Shown piece by piece: positions 18,709-27,336 of a DNA stretch of 64,000 nucleotides; position 1 is the first letter of the stretch; each line of letters begins with the position of its first letter. Where the stretch lies: positions 1,116,001 through 1,180,000 of the forward strand of contig NZ_CP053842.1 of assembly GCF_013201645.1 (NCBI RefSeq). The letters are read 5' to 3'. The DNA is from Campylobacter corcagiensis. GTDB taxonomy: Bacteria; Campylobacterota; Campylobacteria; Campylobacterales; Campylobacteraceae. The translations under genes were made by a program, and so were the position numbers. A model generated the notes under the pieces. The model saw only the letters and a program-made list of their open reading frames with translations. It was not told the DNA's origin and did no database searches.

Positions 18709-19190
18709 CCAAAACTCCTAATTACTATCCCAAGATAAACGCCTATAAAAAGCAGTATCACATCAAGTATTACAAAATACCTAGTAGCTATGATAATATG
18801 CTCTATCATCTCATCTATTTGGCTAGCCTTATACGCTTTTTTAGCTAAATAAAATCTATATCCTACATATATCATATTACAAGTTATCAAAAAAGTTAGT
18901 GCGTATTTGGTATTTATAATACCACCAACCATAGGGTCTGAAAATTTAAAATCACCACCCAAAGATAGAAAATATCCAGTCATAACCATAGCAAATAGTA
19001 ACCCAAAAAGCAAGGCTAATACAACTTTTATCTGTCTAAAAAATTCAGCACTTACTTTATAAGTTTTTTTAATAAAAAAATTTGTCACCATAACTAGTGA
19101 TAGCTGAACAGACATAAGCAGTATCAAACTAGTTAGATGTAAAAATGGCAGTATATGCTCTACTCTTGCAAAAGAAGCATCTATATTCAA
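18705..19190 (-). CDS. Small integral membrane protein of unknown function
   Basis: 161 residues with four predicted membrane segments (about residues 14-36, 56-75, 90-108 and 135-158) and short charged loops. I do not recognise a family. It overlaps alaS and maf by 4 nt each, so it is translated as part of that operon. In the Campylobacter jejuni order I remember, maf follows alaS directly, so this gene may be an insertion or may have been lost there. Two histidines near the start (HILPFLH) might bind metal or haem, but that is only a suggestion. Confidence 0.8.
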   Translation of the reverse strand: MNIDASFARVEHILPFLHLTSLILLMSVQLSLVMVTNFFIKKTYKVSAEFFRQIKVVLALLFGLLFAMVMTGYFLSLGGDFKFSDPMVGGIINTKYALTFLITCNMIYVGYRFYLAKKAYKASQIDEMIEHIIIATRYFVILDVILLFIGVYLGIVIRSFG

Positions 19191-21727
19191 CTTAGCTTTT
19201 CCTTGATGAAATTTTTAGCAAAATTTATAGCATCATCAACTTTTGTTATATCTTTTCCACCAGCAGTAGCAAAATCATCCCTTCCGCCACCACCGCCGCC
19301 TAAAATACCAGCTACAGCTTTTACCAACTCACCAGCTTTTATGTTAGCATCTTTAACGCCTGCTGCGATATTTATCTTTTCATCTTTTATGTTTATTAAA
19401 AGTGCGACTACTTTTTGATGTGAGTTTTTAAGCTCATCTATTTTAGTCTTTATATCACCATCAAATTTACTTACTACTACCTTTACTCCATTTATATCAC
19501 TAATTTCTAAAGCTTTAGAATTTGAAGCGTTTTTAAGAGTTTCTTTTAGCTCTTTTATCTCATTTTTAAGCTTTTCTATAGCTAAAAGTGGTGAATTTGT
19601 TTTTAAAGTAGTATAAATTTCAGATAGTTCGTTTTGTAAATTTCTAGCTTCTTTTAAAACTTCAAGCGAGCAAATAGCCTCAACTCTTCTTACTCCAGCA
19701 CTAACGCCACTTTCTTTTACTATCATGAAAACACCAATTTCTGCGGTATTTTTAACATGCGTTCCACCACAAAGTTCTTTACTAAAATCGCCAAAACTTA
19801 AAACTCTTACATTATCGGCATATTTTTCGCCAAAAAGTGCCATAGCTCCACTTTTTTTAGCATCATTTATATTCATTATCTCTATTTTTGTGCTATCTGC
19901 TTTTAAAATTTCAGCATTTACAAGTCTTTCAACTTCTAAAATTTCATCACTACTCATAGCTTTTGGATGAGAAAAATCAAATCGAAGTCTATTTGCTTCT
20001 ACACTACTTCCAGCTTGAGTTACATGAGTGCCAAGTACTTTTCTAAGGGCTGCGTGAAGCAAGTGTGTAGCACTGTGATGCCTAATAGTCATCGCTCTAT
20101 CGCTACTTACGATGCACTTTACTACATCGCCAACTTTAAAATTTTCATCTGCTTTTACCTTTGATAAATTTAACTCATAGAATTTATCAGTTGTGATAAC
20201 TTTACTGTTATTTATAGTTCCACTATCCCCTCTTTGACCACCACTTGTTGCGTAAAATGGCGTAGTATCAAGCATTATCCAGCCAGTTTGTCCGTTTTTA
20301 AGCTCTGAAATTTGGGTAAAATTCTCATCTAAAATGGCTAAAATTTCACTACTGCTTTCTAAATTTTCATAACCTATAAATTCATTTTTACCAAATTTTT
20401 CTAGTAAATTTTTAAAATCTCCACTAGCTTTTGCTGTATCGCCACTTCCTTTCCAGTTGGCTTTTGATTTTGCCCTTTGCTCATCCATAAGTTCATCAAA
20501 TTTAGCTTCATCAACCTTTAAGCCCTTTTCTCTAAGCATATCAGCAGTTAAATCAAGCGGAAATCCATAAGTATCATAAAGCTTAAATGCTACTTCACCA
20601 CTAAAAATAGACTTGGTATTTTCAAGCTCAGCATTAAATAGCTCAATTCCAGACTCTATCGTTGTATAAAAACGCTCTTCTTCTAACAAAATAAGCTCTT
20701 TTACAAACTCTTTTTTGTCATTTAGATAAGTATAATGTTCACCCATTAGCTCACAAACTTTATCTACTAATTTATACATAAATGGCTCTTTAAGTCCTAG
20801 CAAATATCCGTGGCGAACAGCGCGTCTTAAGATTCGTCTAAGTACATAACCGCGCCCTTCTTTATCAAAATTTACTCCTTGTGCTAAAAGAAAAGTAACA
20901 GAACGGATATGATCGCTTATAACTCTATAACTTGCTCCTGTTTTGTACTCATAAGGCTTATTTACTAGCTTTTCTACCTCTTTTATAAGTGGCATAAAAA
21001 GTGAGCTATCAAAGTTACTAAAAACTCCTTCTTTTATAGCAACAACTCTTTCTAATCCCATTCCAGTATCGATTGATGGCTTTGGAAGTGGAGTCATTTT
21101 ACCATTTATATCTCTTTCAAACTGCATGAAAACTAAATTCCAAATTTCCAAAAAGCGGTCCCCATCACCACCCATGTAGTCTTCATCACTGTTAAAATGC
21201 TCACTTCCTTGATCGTAAAATATCTCACTACATGGCCCGCACGGTCCAGTATCGCCCATCGCCCAGAAGTTATCTTTATCACCAAATCTATAGATTCTCT
21301 CTTTATCTATATATTTAGCCCAAATTTCAAAAGCTTCATCATCTTTTTCATGAACTGTCACATAAAGCCTTTCTTTTGGAAGTTTTAAAATTTCAGTTAC
21401 AAACTCCCACGCATATGAAATTGCCTCTTTTTTAAAATACTCTCCAAAGCTAAAATTTCCAAGCATCTCAAAAAAAGTGTGATGTCTTGCGGTATATCCT
21501 ACATTATCAAGGTCGTTGTGTTTTCCACCAGCTCTTATGCAGGTTTGACAGCTTGTGCGAATCGGCGGAGTTGGGCGAGGAACTTTACCAGTGAAAATAT
21601 CCTTAAAAGGCACCATTCCAGCGTTTGTAAAAAGTAGTGTTTCATCGTTAGGAACAAGTGGGCTTGAAGCTACAACTTCATGACCTTTGCTTTTAAAAAA
21701 GTTTAAATATTCTTGTCTAATATCCAT
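19187..21727 (-). CDS. alaS: Alanyl-tRNA synthetase
   Basis: Class II synthetase charging tRNA-Ala, with proofreading. The N-terminus [18 protein letters not shown] and the motif 2 region ([21 protein letters not shown]) are diagnostic. The editing domain has the zinc-type residues of HHSATHLLH and CGGTHV. A C-terminal glycine-rich [18 protein letters not shown] closes the protein (846 residues). It is the first gene of a four-gene overlapping operon. Confidence 0.97.
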   Translation of the reverse strand: MDIRQEYLNFFKSKGHEVVASSPLVPNDETLLFTNAGMVPFKDIFTGKVPRPTPPIRTSCQTCIRAGGKHNDLDNVGYTARHHTFFEMLGNFSFGEYFKKEAISYAWEFVTEILKLPKERLYVTVHEKDDEAFEIWAKYIDKERIYRFGDKDNFWAMGDTGPCGPCSEIFYDQGSEHFNSDEDYMGGDGDRFLEIWNLVFMQFERDINGKMTPLPKPSIDTGMGLERVVAIKEGVFSNFDSSLFMPLIKEVEKLVNKPYEYKTGASYRVISDHIRSVTFLLAQGVNFDKEGRGYVLRRILRRAVRHGYLLGLKEPFMYKLVDKVCELMGEHYTYLNDKKEFVKELILLEEERFYTTIESGIELFNAELENTKSIFSGEVAFKLYDTYGFPLDLTADMLREKGLKVDEAKFDELMDEQRAKSKANWKGSGDTAKASGDFKNLLEKFGKNEFIGYENLESSSEILAILDENFTQISELKNGQTGWIMLDTTPFYATSGGQRGDSGTINNSKVITTDKFYELNLSKVKADENFKVGDVVKCIVSSDRAMTIRHHSATHLLHAALRKVLGTHVTQAGSSVEANRLRFDFSHPKAMSSDEILEVERLVNAEILKADSTKIEIMNINDAKKSGAMALFGEKYADNVRVLSFGDFSKELCGGTHVKNTAEIGVFMIVKESGVSAGVRRVEAICSLEVLKEARNLQNELSEIYTTLKTNSPLLAIEKLKNEIKELKETLKNASNSKALEISDINGVKVVVSKFDGDIKTKIDELKNSHQKVVALLINIKDEKINIAAGVKDANIKAGELVKAVAGILGGGGGGRDDFATAGGKDITKVDDAINFAKNFIKEKLS

Positions 21728-21882
21728 CTTTAGTAGTTTTCCATTCTTAAAATTTTAGGTGATATTTTATCTAAATTTAATAAATTTAAGCTTGTAGTGG
21801 AAAATTCAGATAACTTTGAAGAGTTTTTCAACTGTTTATTGAAATAAGGTAGAATAATAAGTAAAATATTTTAGGGTTATAG

Positions 21883-22737
21883 ATGAAAAGAAGGATTGGA
21901 ATTATCGGACTTGGAGAATTTGGTAAAAACCATCTTAATGCTTTAAGAAGGTCAGACTATTTTGACCTTGTTGGGGCGTGTGACATAGTTCAAAAAGATC
22001 TTGGGCGAGTGGAATTTTTTCAAGAGCCACGAGATCTTTTTACAATAGCAAAACCTGAAGCTGTAATCATAGCAACTCCTACAAAAAACCATAAAGAAAG
22101 TATCCTAGAAGCCTTAAAATATGTAAAATATATCCTAGTAGAGTCCCCTTGTACAACCTCTTTAGAGCAAGCTAGAGAGATGAGATATGCTGCTCACTCA
22201 AACTCAGCTAAGATAGTCGTTGGGTTTAATCTTAGGTTTCATCCAACCATAGAAGCATTAAAAAGAGAGTTCAAAAAAGAGAGTGAAATTTACTCAATAA
22301 ACATTATAAAGGGTGTATTGGGTGGAGATTTAGATGATATGTTGTTAAAGGATTTGGATTTGATTAGATACCTTACTTTATCTGAGATTGTGCTTTTTGA
22401 TAGCAAAAGATCAAAGCCAGACCCTACAAAAGAGGTAATAAGCTCTAGTATGAAGCTAAAAAATGGTATTTTAGTAAATATTATTTTAAATTCTTTATAT
22501 CCAAGCAATAGGCATATAATGGAAATTTCAGCTAGTAGTGGGGTATATGTCGCAGATTTAGTAAATTTTGCGATGCATAAATTTACCCAAAACGGCAGGA
22601 TAAATTTAAAAGTTGATAGTGAAGATTTTTCACTCAATAAAGAGCATACGCTATTTGCTGAAATTTGTAATGGTGCCCAAAAAAGCGAACTAGCAGATAT
22701 AGATGATGTTATAAAAATAAGGGAAATTTTAAGATGA
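21883..22737 (+). CDS. Gfo/Idh/MocA-family oxidoreductase
   Basis: NAD(P)-dependent dehydrogenase fold. The Rossmann motif GIIGLGEFGKNH is at residues 5-16 and VIIATPTKNH follows the second strand half. VESPCTT stands where many members have EKP, so the usual catalytic lysine of that motif is absent. At 284 residues it is shorter than the typical 320-360. It overlaps hemH by 4 nt. A homologue beside hemH is, as I recall, also present in Campylobacter jejuni. The substrate is unknown. Confidence 0.85.
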   Translation: MKRRIGIIGLGEFGKNHLNALRRSDYFDLVGACDIVQKDLGRVEFFQEPRDLFTIAKPEAVIIATPTKNHKESILEALKYVKYILVESPCTTSLEQAREMRYAAHSNSAKIVVGFNLRFHPTIEALKREFKKESEIYSINIIKGVLGGDLDDMLLKDLDLIRYLTLSEIVLFDSKRSKPDPTKEVISSSMKLKNGILVNIILNSLYPSNRHIMEISASSGVYVADLVNFAMHKFTQNGRINLKVDSEDFSLNKEHTLFAEICNGAQKSELADIDDVIKIREILR

Positions 22738-23666
22738 AAAGAGTTGTTATTTTACTCAATATGGGCGGTCCAAACAGCCTTGATGAGGTTAGTGTTTTTT
22801 TAAAAAATATGTTTAATGATCCTTGTATTTTAGGCATTAAATCAAAAATACTAAGAAGTTTTGTAGCTTGGATGATCACAACATCTAGAAAAAAAGCATC
22901 TGCTGAAATTTATAAAGCACTGGGCGGAAAGTCTCCTATTAATGACATTACAGATAGCCTTTGTAAAAAAGCTACAAATTTTAGCAATACAGAATTTGAC
23001 TTTGCCATGAGATACACACCACCTTTTGCTAAAGATCAGCTAGCTAAATACAAAAGTTACGATGAGATAGTTCTAGTTCCTTTATATCCACACTACTCTA
23101 TAACCACAATCCACTCAAGCATGTTAGATGCAAAAGAGGCTTTAAAAGATTTCAAAGGAAAGGTGCGCGAAATTTCTTATTTTTATGATAAACGAGAGTA
23201 TAATGAAATAGTATTAAATTTAATAAAAGAGAAAATTTCAGCTCTTAGTAAAGATGAGATAGCAAAAACGTCCCTTATACTATCAGCTCACTCTTTGCCA
23301 GAAAAAATCATAACAAAAGGCGATCCATACAAAAACCACCTTGAAGAACATGCTAAAATTTTAAAAGAACTTATCATAGAAAATGGTATAAATTTTAAAG
23401 AAGTTTTACTAACTTATCAATCAAAACTTGGTCCTGTTAAATGGGTGGAGCCATTTACTGACATAACACTTAAAAATTTAGAAAGTAAAAGGGCTTTGCT
23501 TTTTCCGATAGCTTTTTGTATTGATAATTCTGAGACTGATTATGAGCTAAGCATTGAGTATAAAGAGCTTGCTAAGGGGTTAAATTTTGAGTATTTTGAT
23601 GTTTGTAAATGTCCAAATGACAGTGATGAATTTGCTAAATTTCTTATAAATTTAGCAGGAATTTAA
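22734..23666 (+). CDS. hemH: Ferrochelatase
   Basis: Inserts ferrous iron into protoporphyrin IX, the last step of haem synthesis. LLNMGGPNSLDEV at the N-terminus, VLVPLYPHYS, and the catalytic histidine in LSAHSLPEKIITKGDPY are all present. 310 residues. A supply of haem fits the multihaem cytochromes encoded a few kilobases downstream, though the genes are not in one operon. Confidence 0.95.
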   Translation: MKRVVILLNMGGPNSLDEVSVFLKNMFNDPCILGIKSKILRSFVAWMITTSRKKASAEIYKALGGKSPINDITDSLCKKATNFSNTEFDFAMRYTPPFAKDQLAKYKSYDEIVLVPLYPHYSITTIHSSMLDAKEALKDFKGKVREISYFYDKREYNEIVLNLIKEKISALSKDEIAKTSLILSAHSLPEKIITKGDPYKNHLEEHAKILKELIIENGINFKEVLLTYQSKLGPVKWVEPFTDITLKNLESKRALLFPIAFCIDNSETDYELSIEYKELAKGLNFEYFDVCKCPNDSDEFAKFLINLAGI

Positions 23667-23946
23667 AATTTAACTTGGTTTGATTATTTCCATCATTTGC
23701 TTTAAATTTATCTATTGCTTTAGGCTCTGTAACTAAGTGTTTAGCTTTTTTAAATAAAAGAGTGCCACAATGCACGATATCGCCAGTATGTGGAACGCCT
23801 GAAAAAAGCATAGCCTACAACTTGTTCGTTTTGTTCTTGTATTAATTTACTAATAGCACCTTTGGGGTTGTGATAAAAATCAGTATAATTTTTTCCAATA
23901 ACTTGTTTTATTTGCCATCTGCCTTAAGTTATTTAACTTATCATCT

Positions 23947-23982
23947 CTTTTTAAATTTTCAAATATTGTTCTTGAGTATTAT
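23947..23982 (-). repeat. Direct repeat copy 1 inside decayed gene region
   Basis: Shares the core TTTTTAAATTTTCAAATATT and the following GTTCTT...GAG..ATTATTTA with 24390-24430. On the minus strand both copies encode RTIFENLK, so they may be duplicated domains of the lost protein. Confidence 0.6.
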
Positions 23983-24389
23983 TTAAGTTTTGATTTAGTA
24001 TAATACTAACGGCGTTGGAATGTGGCTCTCCACCAAGTTTGCTAGGTGAAATAGTCCTAGACGATCAGGGTAACTGTCTTATCCCATCGCCATTTGTCTT
24101 AGATTTTATAAGGTTTATATCAAAATAAAAAGATATAGTATTTTCGTGGGGCTGATTAAAATTTGCTGGTGGTACTGCTAGTTCGGCCATATTATTTATT
24201 TTGCCTATATTTTTATCAACTACTCTAAAAAAAATTATTATTATCTTTTCCCAAAATGTATTTTTTTCGATATGTTTAGCACCATAGTCTCTATTGCTTT
24301 TTTAAAATAATAGCGTCTTTATTGCTATCATATTTTCTAATAATCGTTAATGGCTTTTCGTTTTCTAACACCCTATAAACTCTGCCTAT

Positions 24390-24430
24390 CTTTTTTAAAT
24401 TTTCAAATATTGTTCTTTGAGCATTATTTA
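24390..24430 (-). repeat. Direct repeat copy 2 inside decayed gene region
   Basis: Second copy of the element at 23947-23982, with one extra base in the T-run and one in the GTTCTT segment. It sits about 440 nt from copy 1. Confidence 0.6.
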
Positions 24431-24596
24431 TTATTACCTAATATTTCGTCATTTACCATTTAATTTATTAAATTTATATCATTTTGTGCTGCCACTAAGT
24501 TTCATGTAGTATTCTAAACACCGTGGGCGATATCTTTTATTTAATTATTTATAGGTACTTAAATTTATATATCATTTACTAGTTAAATATAAAATG

Positions 24597-24608
24597 TAAT
24601 TGCAATTA
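24597..24608. promoter_or_regulatory. Perfect 12-nt palindrome just upstream of the HdeD-like gene
   Basis: TAATTGCAATTA is fully self-complementary and ends 17 nt before the ATG at 24626. It is followed by an AAGGAG ribosome site. Its position between promoter and start would suit a repressor operator, but no binding protein can be named. Confidence 0.4.
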
Positions 24609-24625
24609 TATTTAAGGAGATAATT

Positions 24626-25183
24626 ATGGAAGTTTTGGAAAAAAATTTAGCTCTTGCGATGAGTAAAAATTGGTGGGTTGTTTTGATTCATGGAATAGTT
24701 GGAATTTTATTTGGATTAATGCTATTTACAATGCCGCTCATGTCAATCTTAGTCTTAGTGTATATGTTTGCATTTATGCTTATTTTTGATGGTGGTATAA
24801 GTGCTTATATAGGAGTAAAGCTTAAAGATAAAACGAGCGAATGGTGGGTCGTTGTTTTTGGTGGAATTATAGGAATCATACTTGGAATTATAAGTATGCT
24901 TTATCCAAATATTACAGCAGTAGCACTCCTTATGATGGTTGCTATTTGGACGATTATTGCAGGAATTACAAAAATTTTGATCGCTATAAAACTAAGAAAA
25001 GAGATAAATGGCGAAATTTTTATTATTTTATCTGGAGTATTATCAGTTCTTGTGGGGCTGTTTTTGATTGTAAGACCACTATCAGGAATGGTAGCTTTAG
25101 CATGGGTTGCTGGATTTTTTGCTACATTTTATGGGGTTTTACTCGTAATAGCGTCTTTAAAATTAAAAAAATATAATCAATAA
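24626..25183 (+). CDS. HdeD-family (DUF308) membrane protein
   Basis: 185 residues with six hydrophobic helices in three repeated pairs, each pair ending in a short charged loop (KLKDKTSEWW, IKLRKEINGE). This is the layout of HdeD, an inner-membrane protein linked to acid tolerance in enterobacteria. WWVVLIHGIVGILFGLMLF and the internal WWVVVFGGIIGIILGI are visibly repeated halves. The role here is unknown. It is flanked by the decayed region upstream and a strong terminator downstream. Confidence 0.85.
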   Translation: MEVLEKNLALAMSKNWWVVLIHGIVGILFGLMLFTMPLMSILVLVYMFAFMLIFDGGISAYIGVKLKDKTSEWWVVVFGGIIGIILGIISMLYPNITAVALLMMVAIWTIIAGITKILIAIKLRKEINGEIFIILSGVLSVLVGLFLIVRPLSGMVALAWVAGFFATFYGVLLVIASLKLKKYNQ

Positions 25184-25186
25184 ATA

Positions 25187-25208
25187 ATCCCCGCTAAATT
25201 GCGGGGAT
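25187..25208. terminator. Bidirectional rho-independent terminator
   Basis: Perfect 8-bp GC-rich stem ATCCCCGC/GCGGGGAT with a 6-nt loop between the convergent HdeD-like and rhodanese-cytochrome genes. It is the most GC-rich hairpin in the window. Confidence 0.85.
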
Positions 25209-25213
25209 ATTGC

Positions 25214-27280
25214 TTAGAAATAAGCATTTATAATTAGAGCTAGGAATACTAAACCAGTTATTACTATGGCATATCCAACGATAAACCAGAATTTCTTTTT
25301 ACCTGGAGTAAATTCATCTTCTCTAACGACAAATTTATCAAAATCACCACTCTCTTTAAGTCTTTCATACCATGGAGTTCTTTCTTGTTTCATCTCCTCT
25401 TCAGTTAACTGACCTGAGAAGATAACCATATCCATAGGGAATTTATTTGCCCTAAAGTGAGTATGGAAGAAGTGGAACATAAAGATAAATCCTAGAGCCA
25501 AAAGCGCTTCTTCTGAGTGGAAGATTGTACATAGATCCATTAACCACGCTGGAACAATCTCAGATGCACCAACTGGGAACCATAATGCTAAACCAGTTAG
25601 ACCGATCATGCCCATACCCCAGAATACCGCTATATAGTCAAATTTCTCCCAATATGTCCATCTATCAAACTGTGGCATAGTCTCTCTTTTACCGATAAAC
25701 CACTTAAAGTTCTCAGCAAGATCTCTAAAGTCTTGGAAATTTGGCATAAGTGAATCTGGTCCAAAGAATTTCTTCCAGAACATTCCCCAGCTAAATTTGC
25801 CATCCACATACACTGCTTTTCTATTTTTATAAGCAACAAATGCAACTTCAAACAGGTGACTAAAGAAAACTATTCCCATTATAATAGCTGATATATGGTG
25901 GAATTTTGTCGCACCTATTGGTCCGCCCATTAAATCAATCATTCCTTGTGCCCAGTCAGCTGTATAGTATTTCTGCGGAAGTCCTGAAAAACCTAAACCT
26001 AGGAAACTTGCCGCTAAGAACAAGTGTTGAATTTTATGGAATTTACTAAATCTCTTAATCTTAACAGAATCGCTATGAGCTTTTTCTTTTGCCTCTTTCC
26101 ACTCTTTTGGATATTTAGCTCTTGTAGCCATAAGCCTATAAAACCATAAAGCCGTATGGATAATAAAAAAGCCAAATACAAAGATTAAAAGCCCATGCAT
26201 AAATAAAAGTCCTGCATGCATTATTGGGTACTCATCACCATCACTTGGGTCTGGGTGCATTGTTATATTAGAAAATGTCTCTCCAGCTCCTGGGTGACAA
26301 CTTGCACAAGTGTCAATTCTGTTTTTACCTGGTGCTATAGTAGACATTGAGTTGTCTGCACCATGGATGCTGTGTTTTCCATGACAATCATAACAAGCTG
26401 CAACAGTGATAGCTCTATTTGCACTCTCTAAGTGCATAGCCTTACCATGGAAAGTGTTAAAATACAGACTTCTTTCTTTTTGGTGACACTCGCCACATAG
26501 TCTATCGCTTTCTTTTTTCATATTAATAACTGAAGTATACTTACCTCTGTGGACAGTATGACAGTCAGTACATTTTGGAGCATCAGCTTTCATACTTTTG
26601 CCATGAACGCTATTTTCAAGACTAGTAGCTGCTTTTTGGTGACACTCTGTACAGTTTTTATTAATAGTACTTTTTAAGCTTGCAAAATCTTGCATAATAC
26701 TCTTTTGACCACCACCAACATTTACACCATGACAGCTTCTACAGCTCGGTACATCACCAAAATACATCTGGCTATGTATACTATCTGTTGTATCATGAAC
26801 AGCAGATGATTTGTCCCAATTACCACTACCAATAAATTTCTTAATATTATCAGCCTGTGTTTTTACAACAGGGTTACCATTCATGATCCAAGCTTCAATA
26901 CCTTCGATCATAACATATACATTTTTATAACCAAGCTTTTGAATTTCTAAAGCAAGTTCACTACTAATGTAACAAATCCTGTTTAAACAGTGCAGAACAA
27001 TAGTAGCATTTTTATCTTTTGGTAGAAGGTCTTGCCAATTATCAACATTGATATGAACAGACCCTTCTATATGACCATACTCATCTCTTACCTCTTTCTC
27101 ATTTGCATCAAAAAGATAAGCACCCTCCGAGATCAACTCTTTAGCTTTTGATATGCTAATCGGAGTTACACCCTGAACAACTGCCATAGTGCCTTCACTT
27201 GAAGCGTGAAGAGCTGGAGTGCTTATAGATCCAAATAGAAGAAAAGTAGCAATAAGCATAGATCTTAATACATTTTTCAT
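25214..27280 (-). CDS. Rhodanese - hexahaem cytochrome c - membrane cytochrome b fusion protein
   Basis: 688 residues in three parts. A signal sequence (about 1-27) leads a rhodanese-like domain (about 38-140) with the candidate sulfur-accepting Cys98 in LHCLNRICYIS; the usual glycine/arginine loop is altered. Six CxxCH haem motifs follow, starting at Cys180, 210, 237, 262, 296 and 325. The C-terminal half (about 355-688) has around five membrane helices with several histidines, resembling the diheme cytochrome b of formate dehydrogenase or thiosulfate reductase. The topology suggests quinol oxidation in the membrane and electron flow to periplasmic haems and sulfur chemistry. It lies downstream of mccA on the same strand, so it is likely the electron donor. 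A thiosulfate or persulfide function is inference. Confidence 0.85.
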   Translation of the reverse strand: MKNVLRSMLIATFLLFGSISTPALHASSEGTMAVVQGVTPISISKAKELISEGAYLFDANEKEVRDEYGHIEGSVHINVDNWQDLLPKDKNATIVLHCLNRICYISSELALEIQKLGYKNVYVMIEGIEAWIMNGNPVVKTQADNIKKFIGSGNWDKSSAVHDTTDSIHSQMYFGDVPSCRSCHGVNVGGGQKSIMQDFASLKSTINKNCTECHQKAATSLENSVHGKSMKADAPKCTDCHTVHRGKYTSVINMKKESDRLCGECHQKERSLYFNTFHGKAMHLESANRAITVAACYDCHGKHSIHGADNSMSTIAPGKNRIDTCASCHPGAGETFSNITMHPDPSDGDEYPIMHAGLLFMHGLLIFVFGFFIIHTALWFYRLMATRAKYPKEWKEAKEKAHSDSVKIKRFSKFHKIQHLFLAASFLGLGFSGLPQKYYTADWAQGMIDLMGGPIGATKFHHISAIIMGIVFFSHLFEVAFVAYKNRKAVYVDGKFSWGMFWKKFFGPDSLMPNFQDFRDLAENFKWFIGKRETMPQFDRWTYWEKFDYIAVFWGMGMIGLTGLALWFPVGASEIVPAWLMDLCTIFHSEEALLALGFIFMFHFFHTHFRANKFPMDMVIFSGQLTEEEMKQERTPWYERLKESGDFDKFVVREDEFTPGKKKFWFIVGYAIVITGLVFLALIINAYF

Positions 27281-27303
27281 CTTTTCATCCTTAAAACAAG
27301 ATA

Positions 27304-27329
27304 AAGTCTAGCCTTTAAAGGCTAGACTT
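27304..27329 (-). terminator. Intercistronic hairpin between mccA and the rhodanese-cytochrome gene
   Basis: A 26-nt perfect palindrome (27304-27329, arm AAGTCTAGCCTTT). On the minus-strand transcript the stem GTCTAGCC/GGCTAGAC is followed by a U-rich stretch (TTATCTTGTTTT). It can act as a leaky terminator or mRNA end-stabiliser, lowering expression of the downstream membrane protein relative to MccA. Confidence 0.7.
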
Positions 27330-27336
27330 AGGGGAT

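Larger units (their letters stand above)
23667..24560 (-). pseudogene. Decayed accessory gene(s), possibly phage- or toxin-derived
   Basis: No intact gene lies between hemH and the HdeD gene, but the minus strand keeps coding-like fragments in shifting frames. From upstream to downstream they include RTIFENLKKIGRVYRVLENE, MAELAVPPANFNQPHENT, NLRQMANKTSYWKKLY, FYHNPKGAISKLIQEQ and HLVTEPKAIDKFKAND, each broken by stops or frameshifts. FYHNPKGAISKL resembles the nuclease-like domain (PBECR/DUF3519-type) that I remember from Campylobacter and Helicobacter plasticity-zone proteins. That match is from memory and unverified. A related segment occurs twice (23947-23980 and 24390-24425). Confidence 0.6.

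Noticed and set aside
24010-24110. GC-richer stretch with possible tRNA-like arms in the hemH-hdeD gap
   Set aside because: No anticodon stem, T-loop consensus (GTTCRA) or CCA end in order; on the minus strand it reads as part of the decayed coding region.
25214-27280. The fusion protein as a nitrite reductase (NrfH/NrfA) or hydrogenase component
   Set aside because: No CxxCK motif, no NapC/NirT domain at the N-terminus and no hydrogenase genes nearby; the rhodanese domain and mccA neighbour point to sulfur.
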